A DNA stretch of 64,000 bases from a virus: positions 1 through 64,000 of the IMG/VR virus record IMGVR_UViG_3300022872_000001, one strand, 5' to 3'. The translations under genes were made by a program, and so were the position numbers. The notes beneath the pieces are model-generated. The model was not told where the DNA came from. It ran no database searches and was given only the letters and a program-made list of their open reading frames with translations. Below, piece by piece: positions 24,511-32,415 of this stretch (the stretch's first letter is position 1; the number at the start of each line of letters is the position of its first letter).

Positions 24511-26369
24511 CAAGCTACCCCCAATAATTTCTTGCGATACTCTGCGTTTTTCCCCATCAATGCTTCAAACCTAGCTCCACCTTTTTTATCCTTTGGAGGA
24601 TTCAAGCGTAGGAGACGCCGCTCTCCAATCTTGAAGGCAATCTCGCGCATCGGTTCATCGCTGATTTCCGCCCAACCTTTAATATGCCGGATATCAACCT
24701 TTTGAGTACCTGCCTTTTTATAGATAGCTTCCTTGGTAGAACCAAACAGCATCTTACCTTTGTGTTTCGCCATATACTCTGGAGACTTCACGATGAATAT
24801 CCGGCCTTCCTTAAACAATCGTGGCAGGAACTTCCAAAAGATTGCAGAGAACAAGCATTGAATGTGCTTACCGTCAACGTCAGGATCTGCCAGGTAAATG
24901 ATGCGGCCATATTTGATATGCGCTATAGGATCCTCTTTCGATAAGTCAAGACCGATTGCAGCCATCAATGATGCAATCTCCTTGTTCTTATTTATAGCAT
25001 CCTTGGTGGCCTCCATAACATTCAAAGGTTTACCCTTGGTCTTGAAAGTGGCCTGGAATGTTTTATATCTTGCCAGTTCTGCAATGCCACCGGCAGAGTC
25101 ACCTTCCACCAGATACAACTCGCGCTGTGCGATAGGTACCTTGGAGTTCGCTGAAATGCCTGCCAGTTTAGAAGCCAAACCAGAGCCGGCATTCTTCACA
25201 TTCTTAACCAGCTTTTTATCCTTCAGGAATGCATCGGTCTTGTTACGCAATTCGGATGCACGCTTGACCAAATCCTTTGCCAGTGTTTTGTTCTTCTTGA
25301 AATAATCCGAGAACATTTCAAGACATTCCTTGTAGCAAGGTTCTTTCATCCGAACATCAACCAGCTTGTCCTTGGTTTGTGAACTAAACTGAGGTGCGTC
25401 AATCTTGTAGTTCAGGATACCTACAAGACCTTCTTGTAAATCAGCTGGCTTGTATTGCAGCTTTCCCTTGTAGGGATCCAAGGATTTTGTTAATGCTTTG
25501 AAAAAGGAATCTGCATGGAAGCCGCGATCACCGTTGCGAATCGTATTCGTAAAGAACTGCACCTCACAATTCTCCACGTCAGCAAACGATAGTGCAACCT
25601 CCAACGTTCCGGAATTGTGGCTCAACGGAATCTTATTCATAGCAGTAGCTTTGAACTCGATCAGACGTTTGTCCAAGTACTCACTAATACCTTTCTTACT
25701 TAACCATTCCTTAGACTTACCCTTAGAGCCTGTAAGAATGATCTTCAAACCTGCATTCATGTAAGCGGTGATTTCGCACCACTGCATTAATTGCTCTGAT
25801 TGAAGCTTGGACTTATTGAAGATTTTTTCATCAGGAATGAAACGAACTATTGTACCTGACTTAGGCTTTTTACCATCAGGTAATTTCGGGGGGTTGGATT
25901 TCTTGACAGCTACCTTTTCCACACCACACTCGAACTTCGTATAATGCCAGCCTCCGGCATCGGAACGATATGTCCAAACCTCAAAAGATTTTGACAATGC
26001 GTTGGTTGCCTTAATACCGACACCGTGAGTTCCTATCGCAGATTTATAAGCGTCACCTGACATCTTACCGGAGGACTGCAAAGCCGTCAGGACGTGAGTC
26101 AGGGTAGATATCTTGGCTTTCGCGTGCTTCTTAACGGGGATACCTACTCCCTCGTCCACAACCCACATGGTGGCGTCTTTATCGATAAAGACGTGGATCA
26201 GTTTGTTACGACCTGCGCGGGCCTCATCGACTGCATTGTCCATGGCTTCACGGAGGATTGTGAATATACCAGAATCGTCGGTTGGCCCAATATACATCTG
26301 GGGCTTAGCCCTTAATTTTTTTAGATCGTTCTCAAAATACGAGATACTTTCTTCCGTGTACTTTGCCAT
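24510..26369 (-). CDS. DNA topoisomerase II, subunit B-like (ATPase and TOPRIM)
   Basis: GHKL ATPase motifs are present: REAMDNAVDEA, DEGVGIPV and GTHGVGIKATNAL. The transducer region follows, then the TOPRIM metal site LVEGDSAGG near residue 418 and ADPDVDGKHI near 490. At 619 residues it covers T4 gp39 plus gp60 in one chain, so this phage does not split the ATPase subunit as T4 does. It works with the A subunit encoded next to it. With topoisomerase IB and ligase elsewhere in the window, the phage controls its own DNA topology. Confidence 0.93.
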   Translation of the reverse strand: MAKYTEESISYFENDLKKLRAKPQMYIGPTDDSGIFTILREAMDNAVDEARAGRNKLIHVFIDKDATMWVVDEGVGIPVKKHAKAKISTLTHVLTALQSSGKMSGDAYKSAIGTHGVGIKATNALSKSFEVWTYRSDAGGWHYTKFECGVEKVAVKKSNPPKLPDGKKPKSGTIVRFIPDEKIFNKSKLQSEQLMQWCEITAYMNAGLKIILTGSKGKSKEWLSKKGISEYLDKRLIEFKATAMNKIPLSHNSGTLEVALSFADVENCEVQFFTNTIRNGDRGFHADSFFKALTKSLDPYKGKLQYKPADLQEGLVGILNYKIDAPQFSSQTKDKLVDVRMKEPCYKECLEMFSDYFKKNKTLAKDLVKRASELRNKTDAFLKDKKLVKNVKNAGSGLASKLAGISANSKVPIAQRELYLVEGDSAGGIAELARYKTFQATFKTKGKPLNVMEATKDAINKNKEIASLMAAIGLDLSKEDPIAHIKYGRIIYLADPDVDGKHIQCLFSAIFWKFLPRLFKEGRIFIVKSPEYMAKHKGKMLFGSTKEAIYKKAGTQKVDIRHIKGWAEISDEPMREIAFKIGERRLLRLNPPKDKKGGARFEALMGKNAEYRKKLLGVA

Positions 26370-26379
26370 GTTACCCCTT

Positions 26380-26967
26380 TTACTTTAACGCAATAACAAA
26401 TCGAATATAAGGATGGGTGTTCGGGTCGTAACCCCATCCCTCGGGTTCCTTAATCCGCATCCAAGGATTAAATGCCGCACCGGCTGGTGCCCAGTCTATA
26501 TCCGGAGCATGATAATCAAAAACTCCTACCTTTAATCCGTCTCTGTGGCAGGAATACATTCTTTTAATCCAAAAATCTCTTCCCTTTTCAGTTTGAGTAT
26601 CATCGCTGACAATTACCTTATGTCTTGGAAGAATAACTTTCTTAAAAATAAAAGACGCCAAACCATCTAGGGGAGTATCAAGAGTAAAGGTACGCCAAAC
26701 AGCTACCTGCGTTACAACAGGTAAAGGGAAATGCGGAACAGAATGTGTTACCAAATGAACCAAGTACACAATCAACCCTTCATACTCAGCCACGATATAG
26801 GATTCGGTCTTGGAGATAAAATATTCTGTTAAAGGTAGAATGCCGTAGGCAGGCATTTCAACAGAACGATGCTGCTTAAGTTCGGCTAACTTCTGGTGAT
26901 TCTTTTCTTCATCCTTGAGGCCGAAAGTTACAGGGTCTATAAGATAAGGGGCACTTGAGATTTCCAT
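26380..26967 (-). CDS. Unknown protein, possibly GNAT-like, 195 aa
   Basis: Paralogue of the gene at 29207-29806: both share the pattern VSD-x2-QT-x2-G-x3-W with similar flanking strands (VVTQVAVWR/TVTQTAVWK). The strand order and a central VAVWR strand recall phage acetyltransferase-like proteins, but the acetyl-CoA loop is not clear. An extended -10 promoter ends 23 bases before the ATG. Confidence 0.6.
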   Translation of the reverse strand: MEISSAPYLIDPVTFGLKDEEKNHQKLAELKQHRSVEMPAYGILPLTEYFISKTESYIVAEYEGLIVYLVHLVTHSVPHFPLPVVTQVAVWRTFTLDTPLDGLASFIFKKVILPRHKVIVSDDTQTEKGRDFWIKRMYSCHRDGLKVGVFDYHAPDIDWAPAGAAFNPWMRIKEPEGWGYDPNTHPYIRFVIALK

Positions 26968-26989
26968 AGGAATTTCCTTTCACTAGGAG

Positions 26990-27008
26990 TACGCCTTCAT
27001 TATAACAC
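26990..27008 (-). promoter_or_regulatory. Extended -10 promoter, block with AAGGCGTA
   Basis: Minus strand TGTGTTATAATGAAGGCGT with TATAAT at 26999-27004. The next start codon is 32 bases downstream. Confidence 0.7.
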
Positions 27009-27019
27009 AGTTATTTTAA

Positions 27020-27730
27020 TCAATCGTTTTTCTCTTCGTCGTTACCAGGGGCTAAGTTAACGATATCGATCATAGCCCTCATCATAGGTCTAACGTCACC
27101 AATTTGTGAGTACGTGCAGGTATGCGTATGAAGTGAAGTCCAACCTGTGCCTGCGGCTATTGAATAATTTACTTCAACCGTTTTCGACTTCATTATCAAT
27201 GTCAATCGACCGAATCCGATACGCAGTCGAATTGTAGGCGACGCTGCGGATGCTTCTACCAATGGAATAATTGGGAGCTTATCGCTATCGAATTTATATT
27301 TAACATGCAGCTTGCACTTGCCGCGGGATTCGCTGTAATCGAAAATAGGATGATAACCCCAACGCTCGAAGAACCGGCGTAAGGACATCTCCAATAAATC
27401 AATGCTCTTCTTACCTTCGGCATAAGCACGGGTGTGCAGTGTTTCGAATAACATTGAGGAGTGTGTAATCGTCGCTTTACGATCCTCTTGCTTCAACCAG
27501 GCACTACCGATTCTTTCCAGGTAAGGATCGAGAATGTCCTCGATGAACGCAACCGAGCGCCCTTTGATACCATGTTTCTTGCAAACGTGTTCGATGATTG
27601 GTAGCATGTTTTGATGGAAACGCGTTGCTGCGATACCTAAGGTACCTAGCATCAACTTGTAATCGTCCGCATCTACTGGCAGGTACCATTCTTTAATTTT
27701 TGTAAGGCGAAGGAATTTTTGAGCTTTCAT
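27020..27730 (-). CDS. Hypothetical protein, 236 aa
   Basis: Helical first half and beta-rich second half. It starts four bases after the stop of the next gene upstream. No family recognised. Confidence 0.7.
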   Translation of the reverse strand: MKAQKFLRLTKIKEWYLPVDADDYKLMLGTLGIAATRFHQNMLPIIEHVCKKHGIKGRSVAFIEDILDPYLERIGSAWLKQEDRKATITHSSMLFETLHTRAYAEGKKSIDLLEMSLRRFFERWGYHPIFDYSESRGKCKLHVKYKFDSDKLPIIPLVEASAASPTIRLRIGFGRLTLIMKSKTVEVNYSIAAGTGWTSLHTHTCTYSQIGDVRPMMRAMIDIVNLAPGNDEEKND

Positions 27731-27733
27731 AAC

Positions 27734-28060
27734 TCAGTGGGCTCCGGTTAGGGATTGGAGGATATCGGAAAAGCGAGATTGAAACTCTTTCGATTTTGAA
27801 GCAACACGTTTCAATAGGTGTGCCTCTTTCTCAAGATCACGTTTATCACGAGCTTTGAGAACTGATTTTGCATAGCGCATTGCTTGACCTACAGGAACTA
27901 CTTTAACCTCAAGTGCAGGACATTCCATATTGCCTTTGGAGAAGTGACAAGGAACGTATGCTTTCTTTGCACCATCAACTAGATGAGAGCACCTCAAGCA
28001 ATTCATTGAATAGATCGCAAAGGCTTCCTTTGGTTTAGCCTTTAGTTTGAGTTTGGTCAT
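27734..28060 (-). CDS. Hypothetical protein with four-cysteine cluster, 108 aa
   Basis: Cysteines in the pattern C-x2-C-x13-C-x7-C (about residues 20-45) could hold zinc or an iron-sulphur cluster. A basic helical C-terminus follows. The start is uncertain; I use the ATG at 28060, but the frame is open upstream across the preceding hairpin. Confidence 0.6.
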   Translation of the reverse strand: MTKLKLKAKPKEAFAIYSMNCLRCSHLVDGAKKAYVPCHFSKGNMECPALEVKVVPVGQAMRYAKSVLKARDKRDLEKEAHLLKRVASKSKEFQSRFSDILQSLTGAH

Positions 28061-28082
28061 TCCAATATGCATCCATAAATGA

Positions 28083-28112
28083 CAAGTGGAAGGAGAATAT
28101 TCTCCTTCCACT
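28083..28112 (-). terminator. Perfect 30-base palindrome, terminator
   Basis: Self-complementary AAGTGGAAGGAGAAT on each side of the centre. It lies after the stop of the acidic repeat protein gene and before the next start, and would form a very stable hairpin in RNA from either strand. Confidence 0.7.
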
Positions 28113-28153
28113 TTTGTTAGTAGACCTTGGTTAAGGTTTACTGGACCGAATGA

Positions 28154-29008
28154 TTAGAACAAGTTGTTGCCATCGTCCTCGTCATCACCATCTTCGTCAT
28201 CCTCATCTTCGTCGTCTTCGTCCTCATCTTCCGATTCCTCATCTTCGTCATCCTCATCTGAATCTTCGTCGTCTTCGTCGTCTTCGTCATCCTCATCTGA
28301 ATCTTCGTCGTCTTCGTCGTCCTCTTCCGATTCGTCGCTGTCTTCGTCGTCTTCATCCGAGTCTTCATCATCCTCGTCGTCATCACCATCCTCGTCCGAA
28401 TCATCTTCCGATTCGTCTGCATCCTCGTCGTCTTCCTCGGCGTTCAGAGGTTCCGAGTCATCGGTGAGCACGGGTGCAGTAATGATACCGACGGCGGAGG
28501 TAAATGCGATGACTGGCGTGCCGTCTTGCAGGATGTAGATGTTCTGACCCTTGATGTTCTTGATTTCAGCCAGAGGACCAAGCAGTTCGGTCGAACGATA
28601 CACGATGGTCTTGCCGACAACAGCTTCGACCTGTGCGCGGGCGATTTCGACACCATCCACAACATACGACTGCGGATTGATCTTGATGTCTTCACCAGTG
28701 ATAGTTTTTGTGGTGGTCAGCGAAACGAAACTTTGTGTTTCAACCGCTGGAGCTACTTTCTTGGACTTCTTACCGCCCTTCTTGGACTTCACTTCTTTTT
28801 CAGCCTTGGCTGCCTTCTTGCTGCCCTTCTTGGACTTCACTTCTTTTTCAGCCTTCTTACTGACCTTGGCTTTCTTTTCCTTCTTCGCTGGCTTTTCAGC
28901 TTTTTTGGTCTTCTTGACCTTGACTTCCTTTTCAGCCTTGGCGCCCTTCTTCAACTTCTTGTCTTTCTTGGCGTCTTTGGCTTTTGCATTCTTTTTGCTA
29001 ACTGGCAT
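28154..29008 (-). CDS. Charge-segregated protein: Lys-rich head, Asp/Glu tail
   Basis: Residues 1-80 are Lys/Ala-rich (repeats such as AEKEVKSKKG); 90-165 form a possible small beta domain; the last 90 residues are almost only D, E and S. The two ends carry large opposite charges. Lys-rich parts resemble histone tails and acidic tails resemble histone chaperones or DNA mimics. The ATG at 29008 has AAGGAA upstream; the longer frame lacks a ribosome site. Two AGTAAATA boxes precede the gene, suggesting strong expression. The role is unknown: DNA condensation, DNA mimicry or phase separation are all possible. Confidence 0.7.
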   Translation of the reverse strand: MPVSKKNAKAKDAKKDKKLKKGAKAEKEVKVKKTKKAEKPAKKEKKAKVSKKAEKEVKSKKGSKKAAKAEKEVKSKKGGKKSKKVAPAVETQSFVSLTTTKTITGEDIKINPQSYVVDGVEIARAQVEAVVGKTIVYRSTELLGPLAEIKNIKGQNIYILQDGTPVIAFTSAVGIITAPVLTDDSEPLNAEEDDEDADESEDDSDEDGDDDEDDEDSDEDDEDSDESEEDDEDDEDSDEDDEDDEDDEDSDEDDEDEESEDEDEDDEDEDDEDGDDEDDGNNLF

Positions 29009-29095
29009 GTTGTTTCCTTCAATTGAATTAATATTTAACTGCACCATGGTTGTAGATTTTGTGAAAACCTACGAAAACTAATCTGCTTCACTATG

Positions 29096-29103
29096 TATTT
29101 ACT
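29096..29103 (-). promoter_or_regulatory. AGTAAATA box, first of two
   Basis: GCAGTAAATACATAG on the minus strand, 88 bases before the charge-segregated protein gene. Confidence 0.55.
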
Positions 29104-29176
29104 GCAAAGAACCGAAACTTCAAAACTATAGATCGGATACAGAGGTTATTGAATTGTTCTATTGCTGCATATACCT

Positions 29177-29184
29177 TATTTACT
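29177..29184 (-). promoter_or_regulatory. AGTAAATA box, second of two
   Basis: GCAGTAAATAAGG on the minus strand, between the stop of the 199-residue gene and the downstream box. The two are 81 bases apart and share a similar flanking sequence (CGAAACTTCAAAACTA-like), hinting at a local duplication. Confidence 0.55.
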
Positions 29185-29206
29185 GCTGAAAACGAAAACT
29201 TCAAAA

Positions 29207-29806
29207 CTACGATTTTGCACGTATGAGAAAACGCAATCCTTGATGCTGTAAGGAATTATATGCCCAAGGACTGTCCTTACTTTCGTTGGTTAGCCACAGG
29301 CGTAGGCTAGCTCCGTTTTCTATCTCAACACATTTTGATGCATTGAAATTTACCAAAGCTACTTGGTATCCATGATCCAAGGCGAACCACATAAAGTCTA
29401 ACCAAAGCTTCTTACCGTCCTCAGTTTGAATTCTATCTGAAAGAATAGCTGGAAAAGTTTTCAGGAGAATATCAAAAACTACTCCGGCTACAAAGTTTCT
29501 GGGCAAACCTTGCCCTTCGGCTTTCCAAACAGCGGTCTGGGTAACTGTTTTACAACCTAAAAGATTCTTCTGTTTTACCTCATATTTCATGTAGTAGATT
29601 AGAATATCTTCTTCCAACTCCTTTACAAAGAAAGAACCTGAGGAATCTCCTGTTTTGTAAAACGCCATACGTGAAGGCAAAGGAACAGGGGGATCAATCT
29701 GAACGGCCTTTGAGGCAAGCTTGGTTAACAATTGTTTATTCGTTCGACTATTGTTAAGTCCAAAATCAGTTACATCACATAAGCTAGGCATTGCGTAAAT
29801 CTTCAT
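29207..29806 (-). CDS. Unknown protein, possibly GNAT-like, 199 aa
   Basis: Paralogue of the 195-residue protein at 26.4 kb. Shares the LSD-x2-QT-x2-G-x3-W motif and neighbouring strands. Immediately downstream of the tRNA cluster. Confidence 0.6.
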   Translation of the reverse strand: MKIYAMPSLCDVTDFGLNNSRTNKQLLTKLASKAVQIDPPVPLPSRMAFYKTGDSSGSFFVKELEEDILIYYMKYEVKQKNLLGCKTVTQTAVWKAEGQGLPRNFVAGVVFDILLKTFPAILSDRIQTEDGKKLWLDFMWFALDHGYQVALVNFNASKCVEIENGASLRLWLTNESKDSPWAYNSLQHQGLRFLIRAKS

Positions 29807-29830
29807 ATACGCCTCCTATGTCCAGGTTAA

Positions 29831-29916
29831 TGGTGCCGGAGACGGGACTCGAACCCGTACGCCCTTACGAGCGGCAGATTTTAAGTCTGCTATGGCTCCC
29901 TTTACATCACTCCGGC
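29831..29916 (-). tRNA. tRNA-Leu (anticodon TAA)
   Basis: Acceptor GCCGGAG pairs with CTCCGGC; anticodon stem GCAGA/TCTGC encloses loop CTTAAAA with anticodon TAA; a long variable arm follows (class II); T-arm has GTTCGAGTC; CCA is encoded. All elements are intact, so it should decode UUA and UUG. Confidence 0.92.
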
Positions 29917-29918
29917 GT

Positions 29919-29997
<79 letters not shown>

Positions 29998-30003
29998 TGG
30001 AAC

Positions 30004-30131
30004 TGGTCAGGCGGGAAGGATTCGAACCTTCGAATATGGCTGCCATAAGAGGAAGTCAGCGGTCATGGCGGTATGCTATCCCACGGACATAACTTCCTCA
30101 GTGCCATGCATTATCCACTTATGCTATCCAG
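30004..30131 (-). tRNA. tRNA-like element, atypical or decayed
   Basis: The 3' end is tRNA-like: T-arm GAAGG-TTCGAAT-CCTTC, then CCGCCTG, A and CCA; a TATGG/CCATA hairpin could be a variable arm. Upstream, CAGGCTG could form an acceptor with one mismatch, and GCAT/ATGC a D-arm, but the anticodon region has an 8-bp stem GAGGAAGT/ACTTCCTC enclosing about 35 bases. I could not fold it as a normal tRNA. Confidence 0.35.
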
Positions 30132-30143
30132 CCTGTGAAACTA

Positions 30144-30923
30144 TTACTCTTCGTCCGCGTCCTTCTTCTTGCCATTGCGTGTCTTCTTCGGAGGCATTTG
30201 AACCTTCTTGAAAGCACCTGGCAGAGAACGGGCAGTCTTACGAATTGCGCGGTAAACTGGATCAGTCTTTTCCAATTCAACGCCCTTGATATTGCCAGTC
30301 TTGCTGCTCTTAACGCCCTGTTGAATCCAGACGAAGCGGACAGCCAAGCTACTATCCGCAGCCTTCTTGGTAACACGGAGTAGAAGCTTGAATCCTGTGT
30401 TAGCTGGCAGACGCTTCGCGGTGCGATGAATCAGCTTGATCTTTGTTTCGCCGTTGACCTTTACCTTCTCGGTTGCTGTGCGTTCCTTGATGTCCTCAGG
30501 GTAACGCTTCTCGATGTTTGCCTTGAACGTTGGACCAGACAAGCGTGCCAGAATACCTTGCAACGTTTCTTGATCGTAGCTGCCCAGGTCAAACTTCTTT
30601 TTGTCAGGTGCTTGTGGATCGTACTTGCCTTGGAAGCGGGTTCCTTTGATGGCTGAGGAGAACAAACCGTCCTTGTCCGTACGCACATCGATTGCCAGGA
30701 AGAATGGTTTGAAGTCCTCAGGAGCAGTCCAGGTTGGAACGCCTTTCTTCTTACCCTTTGCCTTTGGCGCTTTGCCTGACTTCTTTGCCAAGCGTGCAGC
30801 TTCCAGCGGTGACAGCTTCTTACCTGTCTTACCTTCTTTGACAGCCTTCTTAGCCTTCTTTACTACTGTCTCCACGTCCTGCTTGGAAACTTTCTTGTCC
30901 TTCTTCGATTTCTTGGTAGCCAT
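30144..30923 (-). CDS. Hypothetical protein with basic tails, 259 aa
   Basis: The N-terminal 60 residues and C-terminal 15 are Lys-rich; the middle (65-235) looks like a folded domain with a pattern of strands. The tails resemble those of the other two Lys-rich proteins in this block. The gene starts inside the 3' end of the J-domain gene (74-base overlap), with AAGGAG before the ATG, and an AGTAAATA box 112 bases upstream. It may be a DNA-binding or virion-internal protein. Confidence 0.7.
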   Translation of the reverse strand: MATKKSKKDKKVSKQDVETVVKKAKKAVKEGKTGKKLSPLEAARLAKKSGKAPKAKGKKKGVPTWTAPEDFKPFFLAIDVRTDKDGLFSSAIKGTRFQGKYDPQAPDKKKFDLGSYDQETLQGILARLSGPTFKANIEKRYPEDIKERTATEKVKVNGETKIKLIHRTAKRLPANTGFKLLLRVTKKAADSSLAVRFVWIQQGVKSSKTGNIKGVELEKTDPVYRAIRKTARSLPGAFKKVQMPPKKTRNGKKKDADEE

Positions 30924-31596
30924 AGTATTTCTCCTTGAGATAGGTTAATTCATTGAATAAAGTTTGGATCAAAACCTTCTGAAACTTGCGCATTGCTACT
31001 TCCGCATCCGCTTTCTTTCCCGTTGTATGTAGCCTATTTACTGCAAACATGGGATTATTCTTAAACTTCGCCAAATTCATATGCGGACGCTGTTGTTCCT
31101 GTAAGGCGTACGCGAATCCTTTGGACTGCTGCCAGAATAAATCCTGGGAATACTGTAGGGAAATGAATAGTTCCTGTAGGAATATCAAGTCCCTTCCTAC
31201 GTAGGCATCTCTTACGGATTTGAAAATATCAGGATCACCACCTTTATCTGGATGAGTGAGCATAGCAAGTTTGCGGTATGCAGATTTAAGTAATACTGAT
31301 TCCGCATTGTATAACTGTTCATTCTCCGAAGCGAGGTAGAGGTTATTCGTTGCAGCATCCTGCTCGTACGTTGTAACCGTACCTCGTGTCATTAAACGAA
31401 TTTCGTTCCTCAAACGCTTTGTTTTTTCAGATAGTGATTCATCCTTATATAAATTGCACACCTTGATTGTAGAATCAATCAGACTCTTGACGCGCTCCCT
31501 TTCCTTACGAATTTTCTTCCATTGGATATTCAATTCATAAAGGCGGGCTAGATCGATTATGCATTGATCATTGCGTACTAGGGGGTAATCAGCCAT
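30850..31596 (-). CDS. J-domain (DnaJ-like) protein, 248 aa
   Basis: Residues 107-133 include YRKLAMLTHPDKGG with the HPD motif (115-117) needed to stimulate Hsp70 ATPase, followed by the helix IFKSVRDAY. The helix before HPD is also conserved. The J domain sits in the middle, flanked by about 100 charged helical residues on each side, unlike cellular DnaJ. It may recruit host DnaK for replication or assembly. The start at 31596 overlaps the stop of the preceding gene and has GGAA upstream. Confidence 0.75.
   Translation of the reverse strand: MADYPLVRNDQCIIDLARLYELNIQWKKIRKERERVKSLIDSTIKVCNLYKDESLSEKTKRLRNEIRLMTRGTVTTYEQDAATNNLYLASENEQLYNAESVLLKSAYRKLAMLTHPDKGGDPDIFKSVRDAYVGRDLIFLQELFISLQYSQDLFWQQSKGFAYALQEQQRPHMNLAKFKNNPMFAVNRLHTTGKKADAEVAMRKFQKVLIQTLFNELTYLKEKYYGYQEIEEGQESFQAGRGDSSKEG
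31035..31042 (-). promoter_or_regulatory. AGTAAATA box inside J-domain gene
   Basis: GCAGTAAATAGG on the minus strand within the 3' part of the J-domain gene, 112 bases before the next start. A chance coding match is possible. Confidence 0.4.
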
Positions 31597-31936
31597 TGCA
31601 CGGTTCCACATTGCATGCCGTTTGCGTTGGTAAAACCTCCAGTATGCGTAGGTGTGTGTGGAAAGGATTCGGCAATGTTTTAAAGAAAATCAACATTCCT
31701 AAGCCTTTGATAGGCTTCATTACCCAGTCATCCTTAACCTCATCAAAGGTAATGCGTGCACAGGGAGCACCTGACGTAACCGAATCATTACTGATTAAAT
31801 CAATCTGCAATTCAACCAATGTGCCTATCGCGGGTACCAGGAGTTTCTTAAACTGCGGAACCTTAATTGCAGGTTCCTTCTTAACTTTCGGTTTAGGTTT
31901 AACCTGGTGCCCGGTTAAAGGAGTGTAATTGCTCAT
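31589..31936 (-). CDS. Hypothetical protein, 115 aa
   Basis: ATG at 31936 has GAGG upstream; the longer frame has no ribosome site. A basic N-terminus with a KPKPKVKKEP stretch, then a beta-rich domain. No family recognised. Confidence 0.65.
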   Translation of the reverse strand: MSNYTPLTGHQVKPKPKVKKEPAIKVPQFKKLLVPAIGTLVELQIDLISNDSVTSGAPCARITFDEVKDDWVMKPIKGLGMLIFFKTLPNPFHTHLRILEVLPTQTACNVEPCNG

Positions 31937-31943
31937 ACCAACC

Positions 31944-32345
31944 TCAAAATGTTTTGTGGCTATCATTGTCCTCCTCTTCATCCACCAGGAGTTCAATGGT
32001 TTCATCATCAAGATCCATATCCGAAGGATTCTCCGCGTTAAGAATTGCCGCATCCAATTCCGTATCCGAATCTACAAGTATCTCTGGAAGTTCCAGGATA
32101 AGTTGCTGGAGTACGGACAACCGACCTTCCAAGGTATTATCGAAAGGTGCAGTCCACGATATGTCGCAATCCTCCAATGAGGAATAAACCATCAGAGTGG
32201 GTTGATCCTCGTCCTCATCGGAATCGAATTCTTCGTCAGCCTCCTCAGATGCGGTGAATTCCCACACCAGATTTAATGCATATTTGGCAATTAAAGCTGC
32301 CAGTACCTCGCTTACAGGAAGCGGCAATTCATTTGTATTAGACAT
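31944..32345 (-). CDS. Hypothetical acidic protein, 133 aa
   Basis: ATG at 32345 lies 27 bases after an AGTAAATA box. Acidic throughout (EEADEEFDSDEDED, DDETIELLVDEEEDN). No family recognised. Confidence 0.7.
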   Translation of the reverse strand: MSNTNELPLPVSEVLAALIAKYALNLVWEFTASEEADEEFDSDEDEDQPTLMVYSSLEDCDISWTAPFDNTLEGRLSVLQQLILELPEILVDSDTELDAAILNAENPSDMDLDDETIELLVDEEEDNDSHKTF

Positions 32346-32371
32346 GGTAGTCTTTCGTCGTTTGTACCGTA

Positions 32372-32379
32372 TATTTACT
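32372..32379 (-). promoter_or_regulatory. AGTAAATA box, proposed phage promoter
   Basis: GCAGTAAATATACGG on the minus strand, 27 bases before the acidic 133-residue gene. Confidence 0.6.
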
Positions 32380-32415
32380 GCAAAGAGGAACAAAATTGAA
32401 ATTTGCGGATGTGAA

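Noticed and set aside
28164-28538. Long plus-strand serine-rich frames opposite the acidic gene
   Set aside because: They are the antisense of GAT/GAA/GAC codons; no ribosome site and wrong strand.
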